The translations under genes and the position numbers were made by a program. The notes below the pieces were generated by a model, which worked only from the letters and a program-made list of their open reading frames with translations, searched no databases and had not been told where the DNA came from. Below, one piece after another: positions 55,401-62,731 of a stretch of 64,000 nucleotides of DNA (position 1 is the stretch's first letter; each line of letters starts with the position of its first letter). This DNA is from Spirosoma sp. KUDC1026 (GTDB lineage: Bacteria > Bacteroidota > Bacteroidia > Cytophagales > Spirosomataceae), in NCBI RefSeq assembly GCF_013375035.1, contig NZ_CP056032.1, forward strand, positions 4,648,001 through 4,712,000, given 5' to 3'.

Positions 55401-57422
55401 GGACTGACCTTCGATCCAGGCACTACGGCCATCGTGGGTACGCCAACCACGCCAGGTACCACAACGGTAGTGGTGACGGCAACGGATCCAAGTGGTTCTT
55501 CGGTAACGACAACGTTCCCATTCACGGTTGTACCAGCAACACCGGGTAATCAGGCACCAGTCGTGGCCAACCCAATTGGACCCCAGTCGGGTACGGTGGG
55601 TGTAGGGGTCAACTTCCCCATCCCAACCGGTACGTTTACCGATCCGAACGGCGATCCGATCACGGTAACGGTGACCAACCTGCCTCCAGGACTGACCTTC
55701 GATCCAGGCACTACGGCCATCGTGGGTACGCCAACTACGCCAGGTACCACAACGGTAGTGGTGACGGCAACGGATCCAAGTGGTTCTTCGGTAACGACGA
55801 CGTTCCCATTCACGGTTGTGCCAGCAACACCGGGCAACCAGTCGCCGATCGTTGTGACGCCAATTGGACCGCAGTCCGGTACAGTGGGTGTGGGCTTCAC
55901 CCTCGTGATCCCAGGCACGACATTCAGCGATCCGGAAGGACAACCACTGACGGTTTCGGTATCGAATCTGCCTCCAGGGCTGACCTTCGATCCAGGCACG
56001 ACCGCCATCGTGGGTACGCCAACTGCACCTGGTACAACGCTGGTAACGGTAACGGCAACAGACCCAAGCGGTGCTACGGTATCAACCAGCTTCGTACTGA
56101 CGATCAGTCCGGCGGCTGTTCAGCCACCGCTCAACTGCGGCAGCAACCTGGATGGTACTCCGCTACGGGCAACGATGCCGATGTATGACTGCGAACGGAT
56201 CCGCACAACCGGAGAGATTCAGTTCATGGCAGCCGGTGGTAATCCGAACGGTGGACCAATCGAGTTCAAAGCGTATGGTATCACCGACTGGACCACAACC
56301 TGTACGGAAACGATTGACTTCGAGACCCGCACGTTCTGCGATGCGCCACCGATCGAGATCCTGATCCGTCAGCTGGTCAACGGTACGTATGTGTACGGTA
56401 CGTCGTACATCTTCAACATTCGTCAGGCCTGTCCATCACCAGGTTGCCCACGTCCAACAAACAACCGGGCTCCTGTAGTGAACGCGGGTATTCCAGATCA
56501 GTACGCACGAGTTGGTCAGATCTTCGATTATGACATCCAGCCTAACGCGTTCACAGATCCGGATGGCGATGCACTGCTGTACACGATTTCGCCCCGTCTG
56601 CCAGACAGCTTCACGTACAGCACGGGCCACTTCCACGCGCTGCCGCTGGAGCCAGCTACGTACACGATTTCGGTAATGGCCCACGACAACAGTGGCGCAG
56701 CCGTAATCACGACGTTCCGGATCTTCGTGCTGCCATCGAACACTACGACGCCACAGCCACCGGTAACGACTCCTCAGCCGCCGGTGACGACCCCTCAGCC
56801 ACCAGTGGCAGGGAACTGTGGCAGCAGCAGCCTGGATGGTTCTGCACTACGGGCAACGATGCCGACGTATGACTGCGCACAACTGACCACAACGGGAGCC
56901 ATTCGCTTCACGGCAATGGGAGGCAATCCAAACGGCGGTACGGTTGAGTTCAGAGCCGTCGGCGTAACCGACTGGACATCGAACTGCAATGTCAACCTCG
57001 ACAATGCGATCCGGACGGCCTGCGATGCCCCTGTTATTCCAATCCAGGTGCGGCAGCTGGTCAACGGTACGTATGTGTACGGTCAGACGTTCATGTTCAA
57101 TGTTCGTCAGGCCTGCCCAATTGCAGGTTGCTCGAATGCACGTATCGCAGCCCCAGCATTCACCGAGATTCCGCTGGACGTAACGGTGCTGGGCAACCCG
57201 GTTGAAGGCGAAAGCGCTCAGATCGAGATTCGTGGTGCCGAAGGCCAATCGGTACGGATGCTGATGACCAACAGCAGCGGCTATCCAGTAAGCGAACAAG
57301 TAATTGACAACGCACAGGCTACCGAGCGTCAGACGCTGAAACTCGGTGCAACGGGGGGTGTTTACCTGCTACGGGTATCGACGCCAACACAAGTGAAAAC
57401 GGTGAAAGTGGTGAAGCAATAA
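46428..57422 (+). CDS. Giant T9SS-secreted repeat protein (adhesin-like), 3,664 residues
   Basis: A cell-surface protein exported by Sec and the type IX system. A long N-region (about 50 residues) precedes the apolar core RAYLAMLFLGLLAPTVSQAQ. Residues ~60-1250 hold Ig-like domains marked by CPGQ and CVN blocks. From residue 1254 come 94-residue cadherin-like (He_PIG) repeats: four of 94, six of 188 (two-part) and one half, then three looser repeats, two CGSxLDGxxLRATMP domains (about 3236 and 3461) and a Pro-rich linker. The last ~80 residues (VTVLGNPVEG to VKTVKVVKQ) are a T9SS type A sorting domain. Adhesion or gliding-type surface function is inferred; no catalytic site is seen. Nothing suggests it is not one frame. 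Confidence 0.93.
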   Translation: MRTFISLFLGWMRHLLSFLVGPSPTPPTSFVPSPPKWHRLLGQSLSIRQRAYLAMLFLGLLAPTVSQAQSIPTPGAVCPGQTITLLPVNIPSGVLTVDVTTPAGVTLTSASRSGIVLATSPTLAAGTYNLGVSLRLANIPLLNVTVPLTILGPALLTVNNLTGSVLGTVAQLGSCSVGPLSYTLADGTTSSGGLTLTPALSGQDVRVACEGGSCPGTPSLITLPSVTLPSLIQTTPGPVCPGQPLSLTVVGANFGTTLPSLLTAGVSGITGATVNVLGSDGLLTVNIPNVPQGNSTLTVSLSAVGVEVATLPINIQGIAGPVLNDLTGSLIGSALNLATCPVGNPLSYTLANGTAGAGNLTLTADLANTQVTVACQGSPCPPTTITLPNVTAALNVLGLPASICVNSAPLSLTLVPTGISLATTGLTVSASTPTGALTVSALGADGVVSISGGNLTVGDDVPITISIGLGSTTLVSTTVTLDILPTDTFTPNPLLGSSTLGSVLNLGTCALGGTLSYTVLSGSLANTIGSGGLTLDAALNGQQVAVSCTGACSSSATTLTLPNITTALGVLGVPASICVNSAPLSLTLVPTGVSLATTGLTVSASTPSGALTVSALGADGIVSISGGNLTVGSNVPITISLGLGSTTLVSTTVNLNVLPQATFTPGSLSGSLLGSVLNLGACSTGLLSYTLADGSTGTGSLSLTTALAGQGVTVACAGPGVCPSAPTLVTLPSVTPTLSLSNLPNSVCVDLPINLNLLPTGIDLTNPLIAVTASTTSGTLAVSALGAGGALSITGGQLTVGEDQPVSITVSLAGVPLVSTSFTIDVIRAEIPDQPLPQSLTATVGSVLSLTGLCPTGTLVNLSNPGDLSGIINIPTTAAGVQSLSILCNANGCLSPIRVVGATVLPALIGLLSNSPVCLNQPLSLTVLPTNLDLNLVNVAVTGPVGLSASALDGNGVLTVTGLVSGVNNLTVTASVGGAIVASGTIDVTAYPVPDPVAVASLTVLEGTTLSLTALCPTGVVSTSGLGGITPLLSLPPTTVGVQVLPLLCAGQGTCVSPITSVTVITVPVPVPPIGINPSSLSICVGDPLSLTVTGLEAITLPFGLSVVGAPFTSLDVRNNVLTITGLPSGTANLTVNAGLTIAGIPVVASQTVSITVFDVPTAPTVVTQGGQTYPAGVSSLSVTQNSSNVLFNASCTTGTLSYTSNTGAVSSTSPITVPTAATGVFSYSAVCINGACTSPTTVVSVTVVAPTPNQAPVVANRIPDQTGTVGVAYAYTIPAGTFTDPEGQSLTLAVGNLPAGLSFDPATNVISGTPTTAQNNLVTVTATDPGGATTSTTFNFTINPAANQAPVVANRIPDQTGTVGVAYAYTIPAGTFTDPEGQSLTLAVGNLPAGLSFNPTTNVISGTPTTAQNNLVTVTATDPQGATTSTTFNFTINPAANQAPVVANRIPDQTGTVGVAYAYTIPAGTFTDPEGQSLTLAVGNLPAGLSFNPTTNVISGTPTTAQNNVVTVTATDPQGATTSTTFNFTINPAANQAPVVANRIPDQTGTVGVAYAYTIPAGTFTDPEGQSLTLAVGNLPAGLSFNPTTNVISGTPTTAQNNLVTVTATDPQGATTSTTFNFTINPAPNQAPIVANTIPPQSGTVGVGVNFPIPAGTFTDPNGDPITVTVTNLPPGLTFDPGTTAIVGTPTTPGVTQVTVTGTDPGGASVSTSFPFTIQPNQAPVLSQSLTSPVNATVGVGVNIPTAYAFRDPEGLPLTFSSPNLPAALTINGATGVITGAPSTSGSFGVTITATDSQGQTASGNFTLNVVPQPVGNQAPIVANTIPPQSGTVGVGVNFPIPAGTFTDPNGDPITVTVTNLPPGLTFDPGTTAIVGTPTTPGVTQVTVTGTDPGGASVSTSFPFTIQPNQAPVLSQSLTSPVNATVGVGVNIPTAYAFRDPEGLPLTFSSPNLPAALTINGATGVITGAPSTSGSFGVTITATDSQGQTASGNFTLNVVPQPVGNQAPIVANTIPPQSGTVGVGVNFPIPAGTFTDPNGDPITVTVTNLPPGLTFDPGTTAIVGTPTTPGVTQVTVTGTDPGGASVSTSFPFTIQPNQAPVLSQSLTSPVNATVGVGVNIPTAYAFRDPEGLPLTFSSPGLPANLVIDPATGIITGAPSTSGSFGVTITATDSQGQTASGNFTLNVVPQPVGNQAPIVANTIPPQSGTVGVGVNFPIPAGTFTDPNGDPITVTVTNLPPGLTFDPGTTAIVGTPTTPGVTQVTVTGTDPGGASVSTSFPFTIQPNQAPVLSQSLTSPVNATVGVGVNIPTAYAFRDPEGLPLTFSSPNLPAALTINGATGVITGAPSTSGSFGVTITATDSQGQTASGNFTLNVVPQPVGNQAPIVANTIPPQSGTVGVGVNFPIPAGTFTDPNGDPITVTVTNLPPGLTFDPGTTAIVGTPTTPGVTQVTVTGTDPGGASVSTSFPFTIQPNQAPVLSQSLTSPVNATVGVGVNIPTAYAFRDPEGLPLTFSSPNLPAALTINGATGVITGAPSTSGSFGVTITATDSQGQTASGNFTLNVVPQPVGNQAPIVANTIPPQSGTVGVGVNFPIPAGTFTDPNGDPITVTVTNLPPGLTFDPGTTAIVGTPTTPGVTQVTVTGTDPGGASVSTSFPFTIQPNQAPVLSQSLTSPVNATVGVGVNILTAYAFRDPEGLPLTFSSPNLPAALTINGATGVITGAPSTSGSFGVTITATDSQGQTASGNFTLNVVPQPVGNQAPIVANTIPPQSGTVGVGVNFPIPAGTFTDPNGDPITVTVTNLPPGLTFDPGTTAIVGTPTTPGVTQVTVTGTDPGGASVSTTFPFTVVPAQTAPFAITGVTPINCQTVTAGLRTFTFTPLYAGLNGQPILFSVVNEMVPTYASGPYTLNLYTDNPVITLRAEQAGSPVSTFTFNWLTICNGGTGNQAPIVANPIGPQSGTVGVGVNFPIPTGTFTDPNGDPITVTVTNLPPGLTFDPGTTAIVGTPTTPGTTTVVVTATDPSGSSVTTTFPFTVVPATPGNQAPVVANPIGPQSGTVGVGVNFPIPTGTFTDPNGDPITVTVTNLPPGLTFDPGTTAIVGTPTTPGTTTVVVTATDPSGSSVTTTFPFTVVPATPGNQSPIVVTPIGPQSGTVGVGFTLVIPGTTFSDPEGQPLTVSVSNLPPGLTFDPGTTAIVGTPTAPGTTLVTVTATDPSGATVSTSFVLTISPAAVQPPLNCGSNLDGTPLRATMPMYDCERIRTTGEIQFMAAGGNPNGGPIEFKAYGITDWTTTCTETIDFETRTFCDAPPIEILIRQLVNGTYVYGTSYIFNIRQACPSPGCPRPTNNRAPVVNAGIPDQYARVGQIFDYDIQPNAFTDPDGDALLYTISPRLPDSFTYSTGHFHALPLEPATYTISVMAHDNSGAAVITTFRIFVLPSNTTTPQPPVTTPQPPVTTPQPPVAGNCGSSSLDGSALRATMPTYDCAQLTTTGAIRFTAMGGNPNGGTVEFRAVGVTDWTSNCNVNLDNAIRTACDAPVIPIQVRQLVNGTYVYGQTFMFNVRQACPIAGCSNARIAAPAFTEIPLDVTVLGNPVEGESAQIEIRGAEGQSVRMLMTNSSGYPVSEQVIDNAQATERQTLKLGATGGVYLLRVSTPTQVKTVKVVKQ
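50187..54974 (+). repeat. Tandem 282-bp and 564-bp repeats in the surface-protein gene
   Basis: Four 282-base units begin at 50187, 50469, 50751 and 51033. Six 564-base units, each an A part of 276 and a B part of 288 bases, begin at 51315, 51879, 52443, 53007, 53571 and 54135, and a half unit at 54699. Adjacent copies are almost identical in DNA, including silent positions. Unit 52443 carries a patch of changes near 52843-52890, and unit 54135 has CTG for CCA near 54481. Confidence 0.97.
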
Positions 57423-57444
57423 GCCGCTGAAACCCGGAAGGCAA

Positions 57445-57477
57445 AACGCCCGGCCAGATGACTGGCCGGGCGTTTTT
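57445..57477 (+). terminator. Terminator after the giant gene
   Basis: AACGCCCGGCCAG (57445-57457) pairs with CTGGCCGGGCGTT (57462-57474), followed by TTT. A strong intrinsic terminator 25 bases after the stop. Confidence 0.9.
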
Positions 57478-57533
57478 GTTGCTTCATCCCGATAAGTTAA
57501 CATTTCCGTAACGCCCCGACCTCCCCCCCGCCC

Positions 57534-57541
57534 TACCTTTG
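57534..57541 (+). promoter_or_regulatory. Candidate promoter of the alkaline phosphatase gene
   Basis: TACCTTTG is a perfect TAnnTTTG -7 match, 45 bases before the ATG. No good -33 element precedes it. Confidence 0.4.
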
Positions 57542-57586
57542 TTTACTCCAACGAGCCGTTCCGAATAGGTCCGGCACCGAGTTTTT

Positions 57587-58978
57587 ATGAAACGCAGAGA
57601 TTTTTTCCGGAACAGCACGCTGGCTACCGCCTTCCTCTCCACCACCCAGTCGTTCGGTCACGAACAGAATCACCGCAAAGGCGCGAAGGCCAAAAACATC
57701 ATTTTCATGGTGAGCGATGGCATGAGCACCGGTACGCTGAACATGGCCGATCTGCTCCGGCAGCGGAAAGAAGGCCGGTCGAGCAACTGGCTCGGCCTGT
57801 ACCGCGACAACCGGGTTCGGCGGGCGCTGATGGATACGGCCTCGGCCTCCTCGCTCATCACCGACTCGGCCGCGGCTTCCTCGGCCTGGGGTGGTGGCGT
57901 TCGCGTACCCAACGGCGCGCTGAACGTGAGTGCGAACGGCGAAGAACACCGCCCAATTCTCCAGAAATTCAAAGCAGCCGGTAAGTCCGTGGGCTGCGTG
58001 ACTACCGTTCCCATTACCCACGCCACGCCCGCCGGCTTCTGCGTTAACAGCAAAAGCCGGGGCAGTCAGGGTGATATTGCCCTGCAGTACCTGACTCTTC
58101 GTTTCGACGTGATGATGGGGGGTGGCACAGAATTCTTCAGTGCCGAGAAACGTACCGATAAGAAAGACGTATTCGGTCAGTTCAAAACCGGCGGTTACCA
58201 GGTCGTAACGAACCGAGCCGATATGCTGGCGGTACGTCCGGGCAGTCCGATGCTGGGCGTTTTCCACGAAGACGGTCTCCCCTACGCCCTCGACCGGGAG
58301 AACGACGAAACGCTAAAAAGCCGGATTCCAAGCCTGGCCGAAATGACCGCAACGGCGATCAGCCAGATGCAGGGCAATACCAATGGCTTTGTACTGCAGG
58401 TAGAAGGTGGTAAGGTAGACTGGGGCGCCCACGCCAACGACGCTGGCGCTTTGTTATACGACCAGCTGGCATTTGACGACGCCGTGAAAGTCGCCATCGA
58501 CTTTGCCGATAAAAACAAGGACACACTGGTGGTCCTCACGACCGATCACGGCAACAGCGATCCGGCGCTGCTGTACGGCAGTCACGCCAACCAGAACTTC
58601 GACCGGCTGCACACCTTCCGCCACACCAACAACCGGATCCTGACGAGCATTACGTCCGGCACCACGCCGACTCAGTTGATCGAACAGGTGCAGGCTGCGC
58701 AGGGAATTGTGCTGACCGCCGATGAGGCCAAAGGACTTCTTAATCAGTCGGGTCTGCCGAATGAGCAGGGCCTCTACAATCCGAGTCACCTGCCCTACCG
58801 GTCGCTGGCACAACTCCAGCAGCCGCATACCTCAGTCGGCTGGGCTGGCATGGACCACACGGCTGATTTCGTAGAACTGGCCATGCTGGGACCGGGCAGC
58901 GAGCTGCTGACGCCACTGGTCAAAAACTCGGATCTGCATAATCTGCTGCTGACAGCCGCTGAGGTCAGTTTGAAGTAA
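57587..58978 (+). CDS. Alkaline phosphatase (PhoA family), Tat-exported
   Basis: A 463-residue alkaline phosphatase that releases phosphate from monoesters in the periplasm. The N-terminus MKRRDFFRNS with an Ala/Leu core is a Tat signal. The first metal Asp is D44 in IIFMVSDGMSTGT, the nucleophile Ser is S94 in ITDSAAASSAW, and TTDHGNSDPALL supplies further metal ligands. The family needs zinc and magnesium. The metallochaperone-like CobW protein is encoded 120 bases downstream on the same strand, perhaps separated by a hairpin, which suggests metal supply. Regulation by phosphate is expected but no Pho box is recognisable to me. Confidence 0.94.
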   Translation: MKRRDFFRNSTLATAFLSTTQSFGHEQNHRKGAKAKNIIFMVSDGMSTGTLNMADLLRQRKEGRSSNWLGLYRDNRVRRALMDTASASSLITDSAAASSAWGGGVRVPNGALNVSANGEEHRPILQKFKAAGKSVGCVTTVPITHATPAGFCVNSKSRGSQGDIALQYLTLRFDVMMGGGTEFFSAEKRTDKKDVFGQFKTGGYQVVTNRADMLAVRPGSPMLGVFHEDGLPYALDRENDETLKSRIPSLAEMTATAISQMQGNTNGFVLQVEGGKVDWGAHANDAGALLYDQLAFDDAVKVAIDFADKNKDTLVVLTTDHGNSDPALLYGSHANQNFDRLHTFRHTNNRILTSITSGTTPTQLIEQVQAAQGIVLTADEAKGLLNQSGLPNEQGLYNPSHLPYRSLAQLQQPHTSVGWAGMDHTADFVELAMLGPGSELLTPLVKNSDLHNLLLTAAEVSLK

Positions 58979-59011
58979 ACTTACCGCTGACTTGCCCGTT
59001 GCAAGATCCTG

Positions 59012-59066
59012 ACGCTGGCCCTACTGACTTCGCTGAACGAAACGCGCGAACCAGGAGGGCCAGCGT
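59012..59066 (+). terminator. Hairpin between alkaline phosphatase and CobW genes
   Basis: ACGCTGGCCCT (59012-59022) pairs with AGGGCCAGCGT (59056-59066) around a 33-base loop, followed by TCTTGTTG. A weak terminator or a structural separator. Confidence 0.5.
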
Positions 59067-59098
59067 TCTTGTTGCTGCACTAGTAGTCCAACTATTGT

Positions 59099-60145
59099 AT
59101 GAGCAGCACACGCAAACCCGTCACCATCCTGACCGGCTTCCTGGGAGCGGGCAAGACCACCTTTCTGAACGCCGTACTGGCAGCGCGTCCAAACACGAAG
59201 TTTGCTATTATCGAAAACGAGTTTGGCGAAGAAGGCATCGACGGTGAGCTGGTTGTTCAGGCCAATACGGACGTAGTTGAAATGGCCAACGGCTGCATTT
59301 GCTGCTCCCTCAACGACGGTTTGTATGAGGTACTCGAAGAACTATACGACCGGCGGGACAGCTTCGACGAACTCCTGATCGAGACAACCGGCATCGCCGA
59401 TCCGTCGGGCGTGGCACAACCCTTCCTGACGGTCCCCAGCGTGCAAAAAACGTTCAGTCTGAAACGGGTGGTGTGCCTAGTCGATGCGCAACTCATTGAA
59501 GACCAGTTGCGCGACACGGAGGAAGCCATCCGGCAGATTGGGTTCAGCGATGTCATCCTGCTCAATAAAACCGACACGGTTTCGCCCGCTTACGTGCAGC
59601 AGCTAACTGAGTTGTTACGTGGGCTGAATCCGTTTGCCCACATTCTCTACGGCGACAAAGACAATTACCCCATCGACGAGTTATTTGCGCTGGAACGAGA
59701 TACTGAACCGGCTGAACCTGTCGTGCCGCTGTTCCGGCCACTGAGCCCAGCCGCAGCGAATACGTCGGTTCAGCATCACCACCACGTCCATAGTGACATT
59801 GTTTCACTGAGCTTCCGGTTTACGGAGCCGTTCGAACTGGCCGATCTTCAGCATCGGCTTACGGCCTTTCTTCTGTTTCAGTCGCAGGGAATTTACCGCG
59901 TAAAGGGAATTGTCTCGGCCCGCGATCAGTCTCAGAAAATCATTCTGCAATCGGTCGGCAAGAACCTGGTCATAACGAAGGGCGCCGACTGGCCCGACGG
60001 TGAGGAGCGTATCAGCCGGGTCGTGTTCATCGGCAAACTACTTAAACCACAGGGCTTCGAAAAAATGCTGCGGCAGTGTCTGTCAAAACCCTCAACCTGG
60101 AACGTAGTAAGTTCCTCGCAACTCCGGTCAACGCCGAAGCTATGA
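59099..60145 (+). CDS. CobW/COG0523 family metallochaperone GTPase
   Basis: A 348-residue G3E GTPase that in relatives inserts or handles zinc or cobalt. The P-loop is GFLGAGKTT (13-21), the metal motif GCICC spans 65-69 (C66, C68, C69), NKTD in LLNKTDTV fixes GTP specificity, and a His-rich stretch HHHHVHSD around residue 225 is a metal reservoir. The C-terminal CobW domain (about 235-340) is complete. A second signature LDGELV is adjacent to the metal motif. The neighbour is a zinc-dependent alkaline phosphatase. No Zur site is apparent. ATG 59099 is taken because it opens directly into the first strand. Confidence 0.93.
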   Translation: MSSTRKPVTILTGFLGAGKTTFLNAVLAARPNTKFAIIENEFGEEGIDGELVVQANTDVVEMANGCICCSLNDGLYEVLEELYDRRDSFDELLIETTGIADPSGVAQPFLTVPSVQKTFSLKRVVCLVDAQLIEDQLRDTEEAIRQIGFSDVILLNKTDTVSPAYVQQLTELLRGLNPFAHILYGDKDNYPIDELFALERDTEPAEPVVPLFRPLSPAAANTSVQHHHHVHSDIVSLSFRFTEPFELADLQHRLTAFLLFQSQGIYRVKGIVSARDQSQKIILQSVGKNLVITKGADWPDGEERISRVVFIGKLLKPQGFEKMLRQCLSKPSTWNVVSSSQLRSTPKL

Positions 60146-60167
60146 AGTGGATAGCTGGCCTAGAAAA

Positions 60168-60259
60168 TTTTTGTCCTCCCGACGCCAGGAGGGATCTTCG
60201 GTAGCGTCTAATTTTCTTGCTCCTACCGAAGATCCCTCCTGCCGTCGGGAGGACAAAAA
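60168..60259. repeat. Long inverted repeat with 37-bp arms
   Basis: Arms 60168-60204 (starting TTTTTGTCCTCCCGACG) and 60223-60259 are complementary apart from a small bulge around an 18-base centre. It starts 22 bases after the CobW stop and has T- and A-runs at the ends, so it works as a bidirectional terminator or is a MITE-like repeat. The rest of 60260-60532 shows nothing. Confidence 0.75.
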
Positions 60260-60532
60260 ACTGATTGACGTTTTCTACTACATGGATTTGGTAGGTGCGT
60301 CGGCGTCAATCAGATGCTATTCTTTGAGCGTTTTCCAGTCATCGGGAATGACGTTGCTGAACCCACGTAGCTTGTTGAGCGGGTGCTGATTGAGTAGTCA
60401 TAATCGCTGAGTAGCGCTTGTTGACAGTAGCGACTACTCTAATAACCGACTAGCTGTTCGGCGGTTTTAACCCATAGTCAATAACCAACTGGTCGGAGCG
60501 GCAATCGAATACGTATCAATCGCCCTCGTCCC

Positions 60533-62497
60533 CTACTCAAACTTCGCTTTCAACGTCAGGCCGGGCCAGTCGTCCGTTCGGAAGGGGTTAGCGGGCAGGC
60601 CAGCGGAGTTGACCAGATTCGCTTCGATGGGAGAATCAGCCCAGGCGTAACGTACCGCCACCGGCTTCTGCCCGTTGGGGTGATACACGATCACTTTGTT
60701 GCCGTCAATCTCCGCTTTGGCGTAGTGAAATAGCTTGTCGGCTCCCGCCACTTCGAAGCCTTTCAGGTACCCGTATTTATCCTTGGCGACCAACCCCTTA
60801 TCCACTTGGCTGAACGTAACGATCGCCTTGCCGTCCTCGAACGTAACGGATTCGAACATGGGTGAACTGTACGCAATGTTTTGTCCGAAATCCTGCTTCA
60901 GCGCCTGGAGCGCCAGCCGGTGGCCTACGTCCTGTTTGTTAGTCGGGTGAATGTCTTTGGGGTTGCCCACGTCGGTGGTGACGGCCATGCCCGTTTTAGG
61001 TAGTTTCAGCGTCTGGGTCTGCGCTTCGCGGAGTTCGGCCCAGCCGCTGCCTTTGTTGCTGGATTGATCGGCGCCGTAACTGGCCAGTTGAACAAAATAA
61101 AACGAGAAATCGTCGGGCTTGCCGTTCTGCCCCCATTTGGTACGCCAGTCGGTGATCAGCAACGGAAAACTTTGCCGGTACTGATACGCCCGCCCCGCGT
61201 TGGATTCGCCCTGGTACCAGAGCGTACCGCGAATAGCGAACGGGATCAGCGGAGCGATCATGCTGTTGTAAATCGTCGTACCAACGTTATTCATGAATTT
61301 AGTATAGCTGTGGGGTTCGGCAAAGGCAGGCATCAGCCGCCACTCCCCCGCCAGACTGATTCGATCAGGACCGCTGGCTACGTACAGTTCCGATGGTGAT
61401 CCCTGCACGCCCATCCCGAACCAGGCCGGTTTGACCACGCTACCGAACTTAACAACCAGCCGGTTCTCGCCGGGCTGCCAGGTATTGGCGGGTAGTTCAA
61501 TGGTACGTATCCCTTCCAGAACGCCTTCGTTCACGAGTTTTCCGTTGATGTAAACCTGATTGGGGCTATCGTTCTGCGCCAGCCCAAGCGTCGTTGGCTT
61601 ACCAGCCATATCGGCGGGAATGTCAATCACCCGAGCCATGTAGCCTTCGCCTTTGAAGCCGCGCATGTCTTTCCAGGCCCACTGCCCCAGCGGATCAGCC
61701 TTTCGCCAATTGGCAAAGTCGTAATCCGCAGCCAGGTATTTTTTCTCGTCGTCGCGCGTCAGTTGATGAACCGAGCCCAGCAACTGCTTTTTCAGCTTCT
61801 GATCCATCAGGCTATCGACTTCAGCCCAGGTTGTAGGCAGGTGCTGCGCGTAGGTACGTAGTTCATCATTTTTCAACATCCCTTCTTTGCTGAGCCAGCC
61901 TTCCAACTGCGAACCGCCCCAGGACGAATGCAGCAGCCCGACGGGTACATTCAGTTTTTGGGTCAGTTCGCGGGCGAAGAAGAAGCCAACAGCCGTAAAA
62001 CCGCCCACTGTTTCGGACGAGCATACTGTCCACTCCCCCTTTTTCAGGTCCTGTTCGGGAGTCAGTGCCAGTTCATGCGCTACGTAAAAGTGTCGAATCT
62101 GCGGAAAGTTAGCGTTGCGTTTTTCCGCAGTGTAGTTGTCTGCCTGATCCACCCGGAACTCCATGTTCGATTGCCCGGAGCACAGCCACACCTCACCGAT
62201 CAATACGTCATGAATGGCCACTTCGCCGGATTTGGCGCGGATTGTCAGGTCATGAGGTCCACCCGCTTCCAGCGGGGCAAACGTCACCAGCCATTTGCCG
62301 TCGCTACTCGTTTTGACTTTTCGGTTTTGTCCGGCCAGCGTTACGGTCACCTCCTCCTTCGGACTAGCCCAGCCCCAGACCGGAATGGGTTTCTGGCGTT
62401 GCAAGACTACATGATCGGAAAACAAACGGGCGGGCGTAGGTTTCGCCAGGAGATACGTGCTGACCAGGAGCAGACAGCAGAGAAATCGGTAGTTCAT
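60533..62497 (-). CDS. Sialate O-acetylesterase family protein
   Basis: A 654-residue secreted carbohydrate esterase. The signal MNYRFLCCLLLVSTYLLAK is followed by a small sandwich domain, then the SGNH-type catalytic region: LCSGQSNMEF (nucleophile Ser, around residue 108), a jelly-roll insertion with DIPADMAGKPTTLGLAQND, then WYQGESNAGRAYQYR (oxyanion Gly/Asn) and the catalytic Asp-His in VGNPKDIHPTNKQDVGHR. It removes O-acetyl groups from sialic acid or plant sugars in the family. The ATG at 62497 is chosen because it opens the signal; a longer frame reaches 62524. It is divergent from the GH2 gene, so they probably belong to one glycan-use locus. Confidence 0.92.
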   Translation of the reverse strand: MNYRFLCCLLLVSTYLLAKPTPARLFSDHVVLQRQKPIPVWGWASPKEEVTVTLAGQNRKVKTSSDGKWLVTFAPLEAGGPHDLTIRAKSGEVAIHDVLIGEVWLCSGQSNMEFRVDQADNYTAEKRNANFPQIRHFYVAHELALTPEQDLKKGEWTVCSSETVGGFTAVGFFFARELTQKLNVPVGLLHSSWGGSQLEGWLSKEGMLKNDELRTYAQHLPTTWAEVDSLMDQKLKKQLLGSVHQLTRDDEKKYLAADYDFANWRKADPLGQWAWKDMRGFKGEGYMARVIDIPADMAGKPTTLGLAQNDSPNQVYINGKLVNEGVLEGIRTIELPANTWQPGENRLVVKFGSVVKPAWFGMGVQGSPSELYVASGPDRISLAGEWRLMPAFAEPHSYTKFMNNVGTTIYNSMIAPLIPFAIRGTLWYQGESNAGRAYQYRQSFPLLITDWRTKWGQNGKPDDFSFYFVQLASYGADQSSNKGSGWAELREAQTQTLKLPKTGMAVTTDVGNPKDIHPTNKQDVGHRLALQALKQDFGQNIAYSSPMFESVTFEDGKAIVTFSQVDKGLVAKDKYGYLKGFEVAGADKLFHYAKAEIDGNKVIVYHPNGQKPVAVRYAWADSPIEANLVNSAGLPANPFRTDDWPGLTLKAKFE

Positions 62498-62731
62498 CGG
62501 AGAAAATGCAAGAGAATAAGCCAATGTACGAAAGATCAGCGTACCGCTCTACCTACCCATTCGCGGTTGGTCAATAAACCAAACGAAGAGCGCAGCCCGG
62601 TCGGGTTACTTTCTCCGATTTTAGGGTAAACCAGGCGCAGGTCGCGACTTTCTGCACTGATTAATCCACTTCAACAGAGTTATTCATCACTCGCAGGACC
62701 ATTTTCTCTAAAACCCTTATTCACCAACCGA

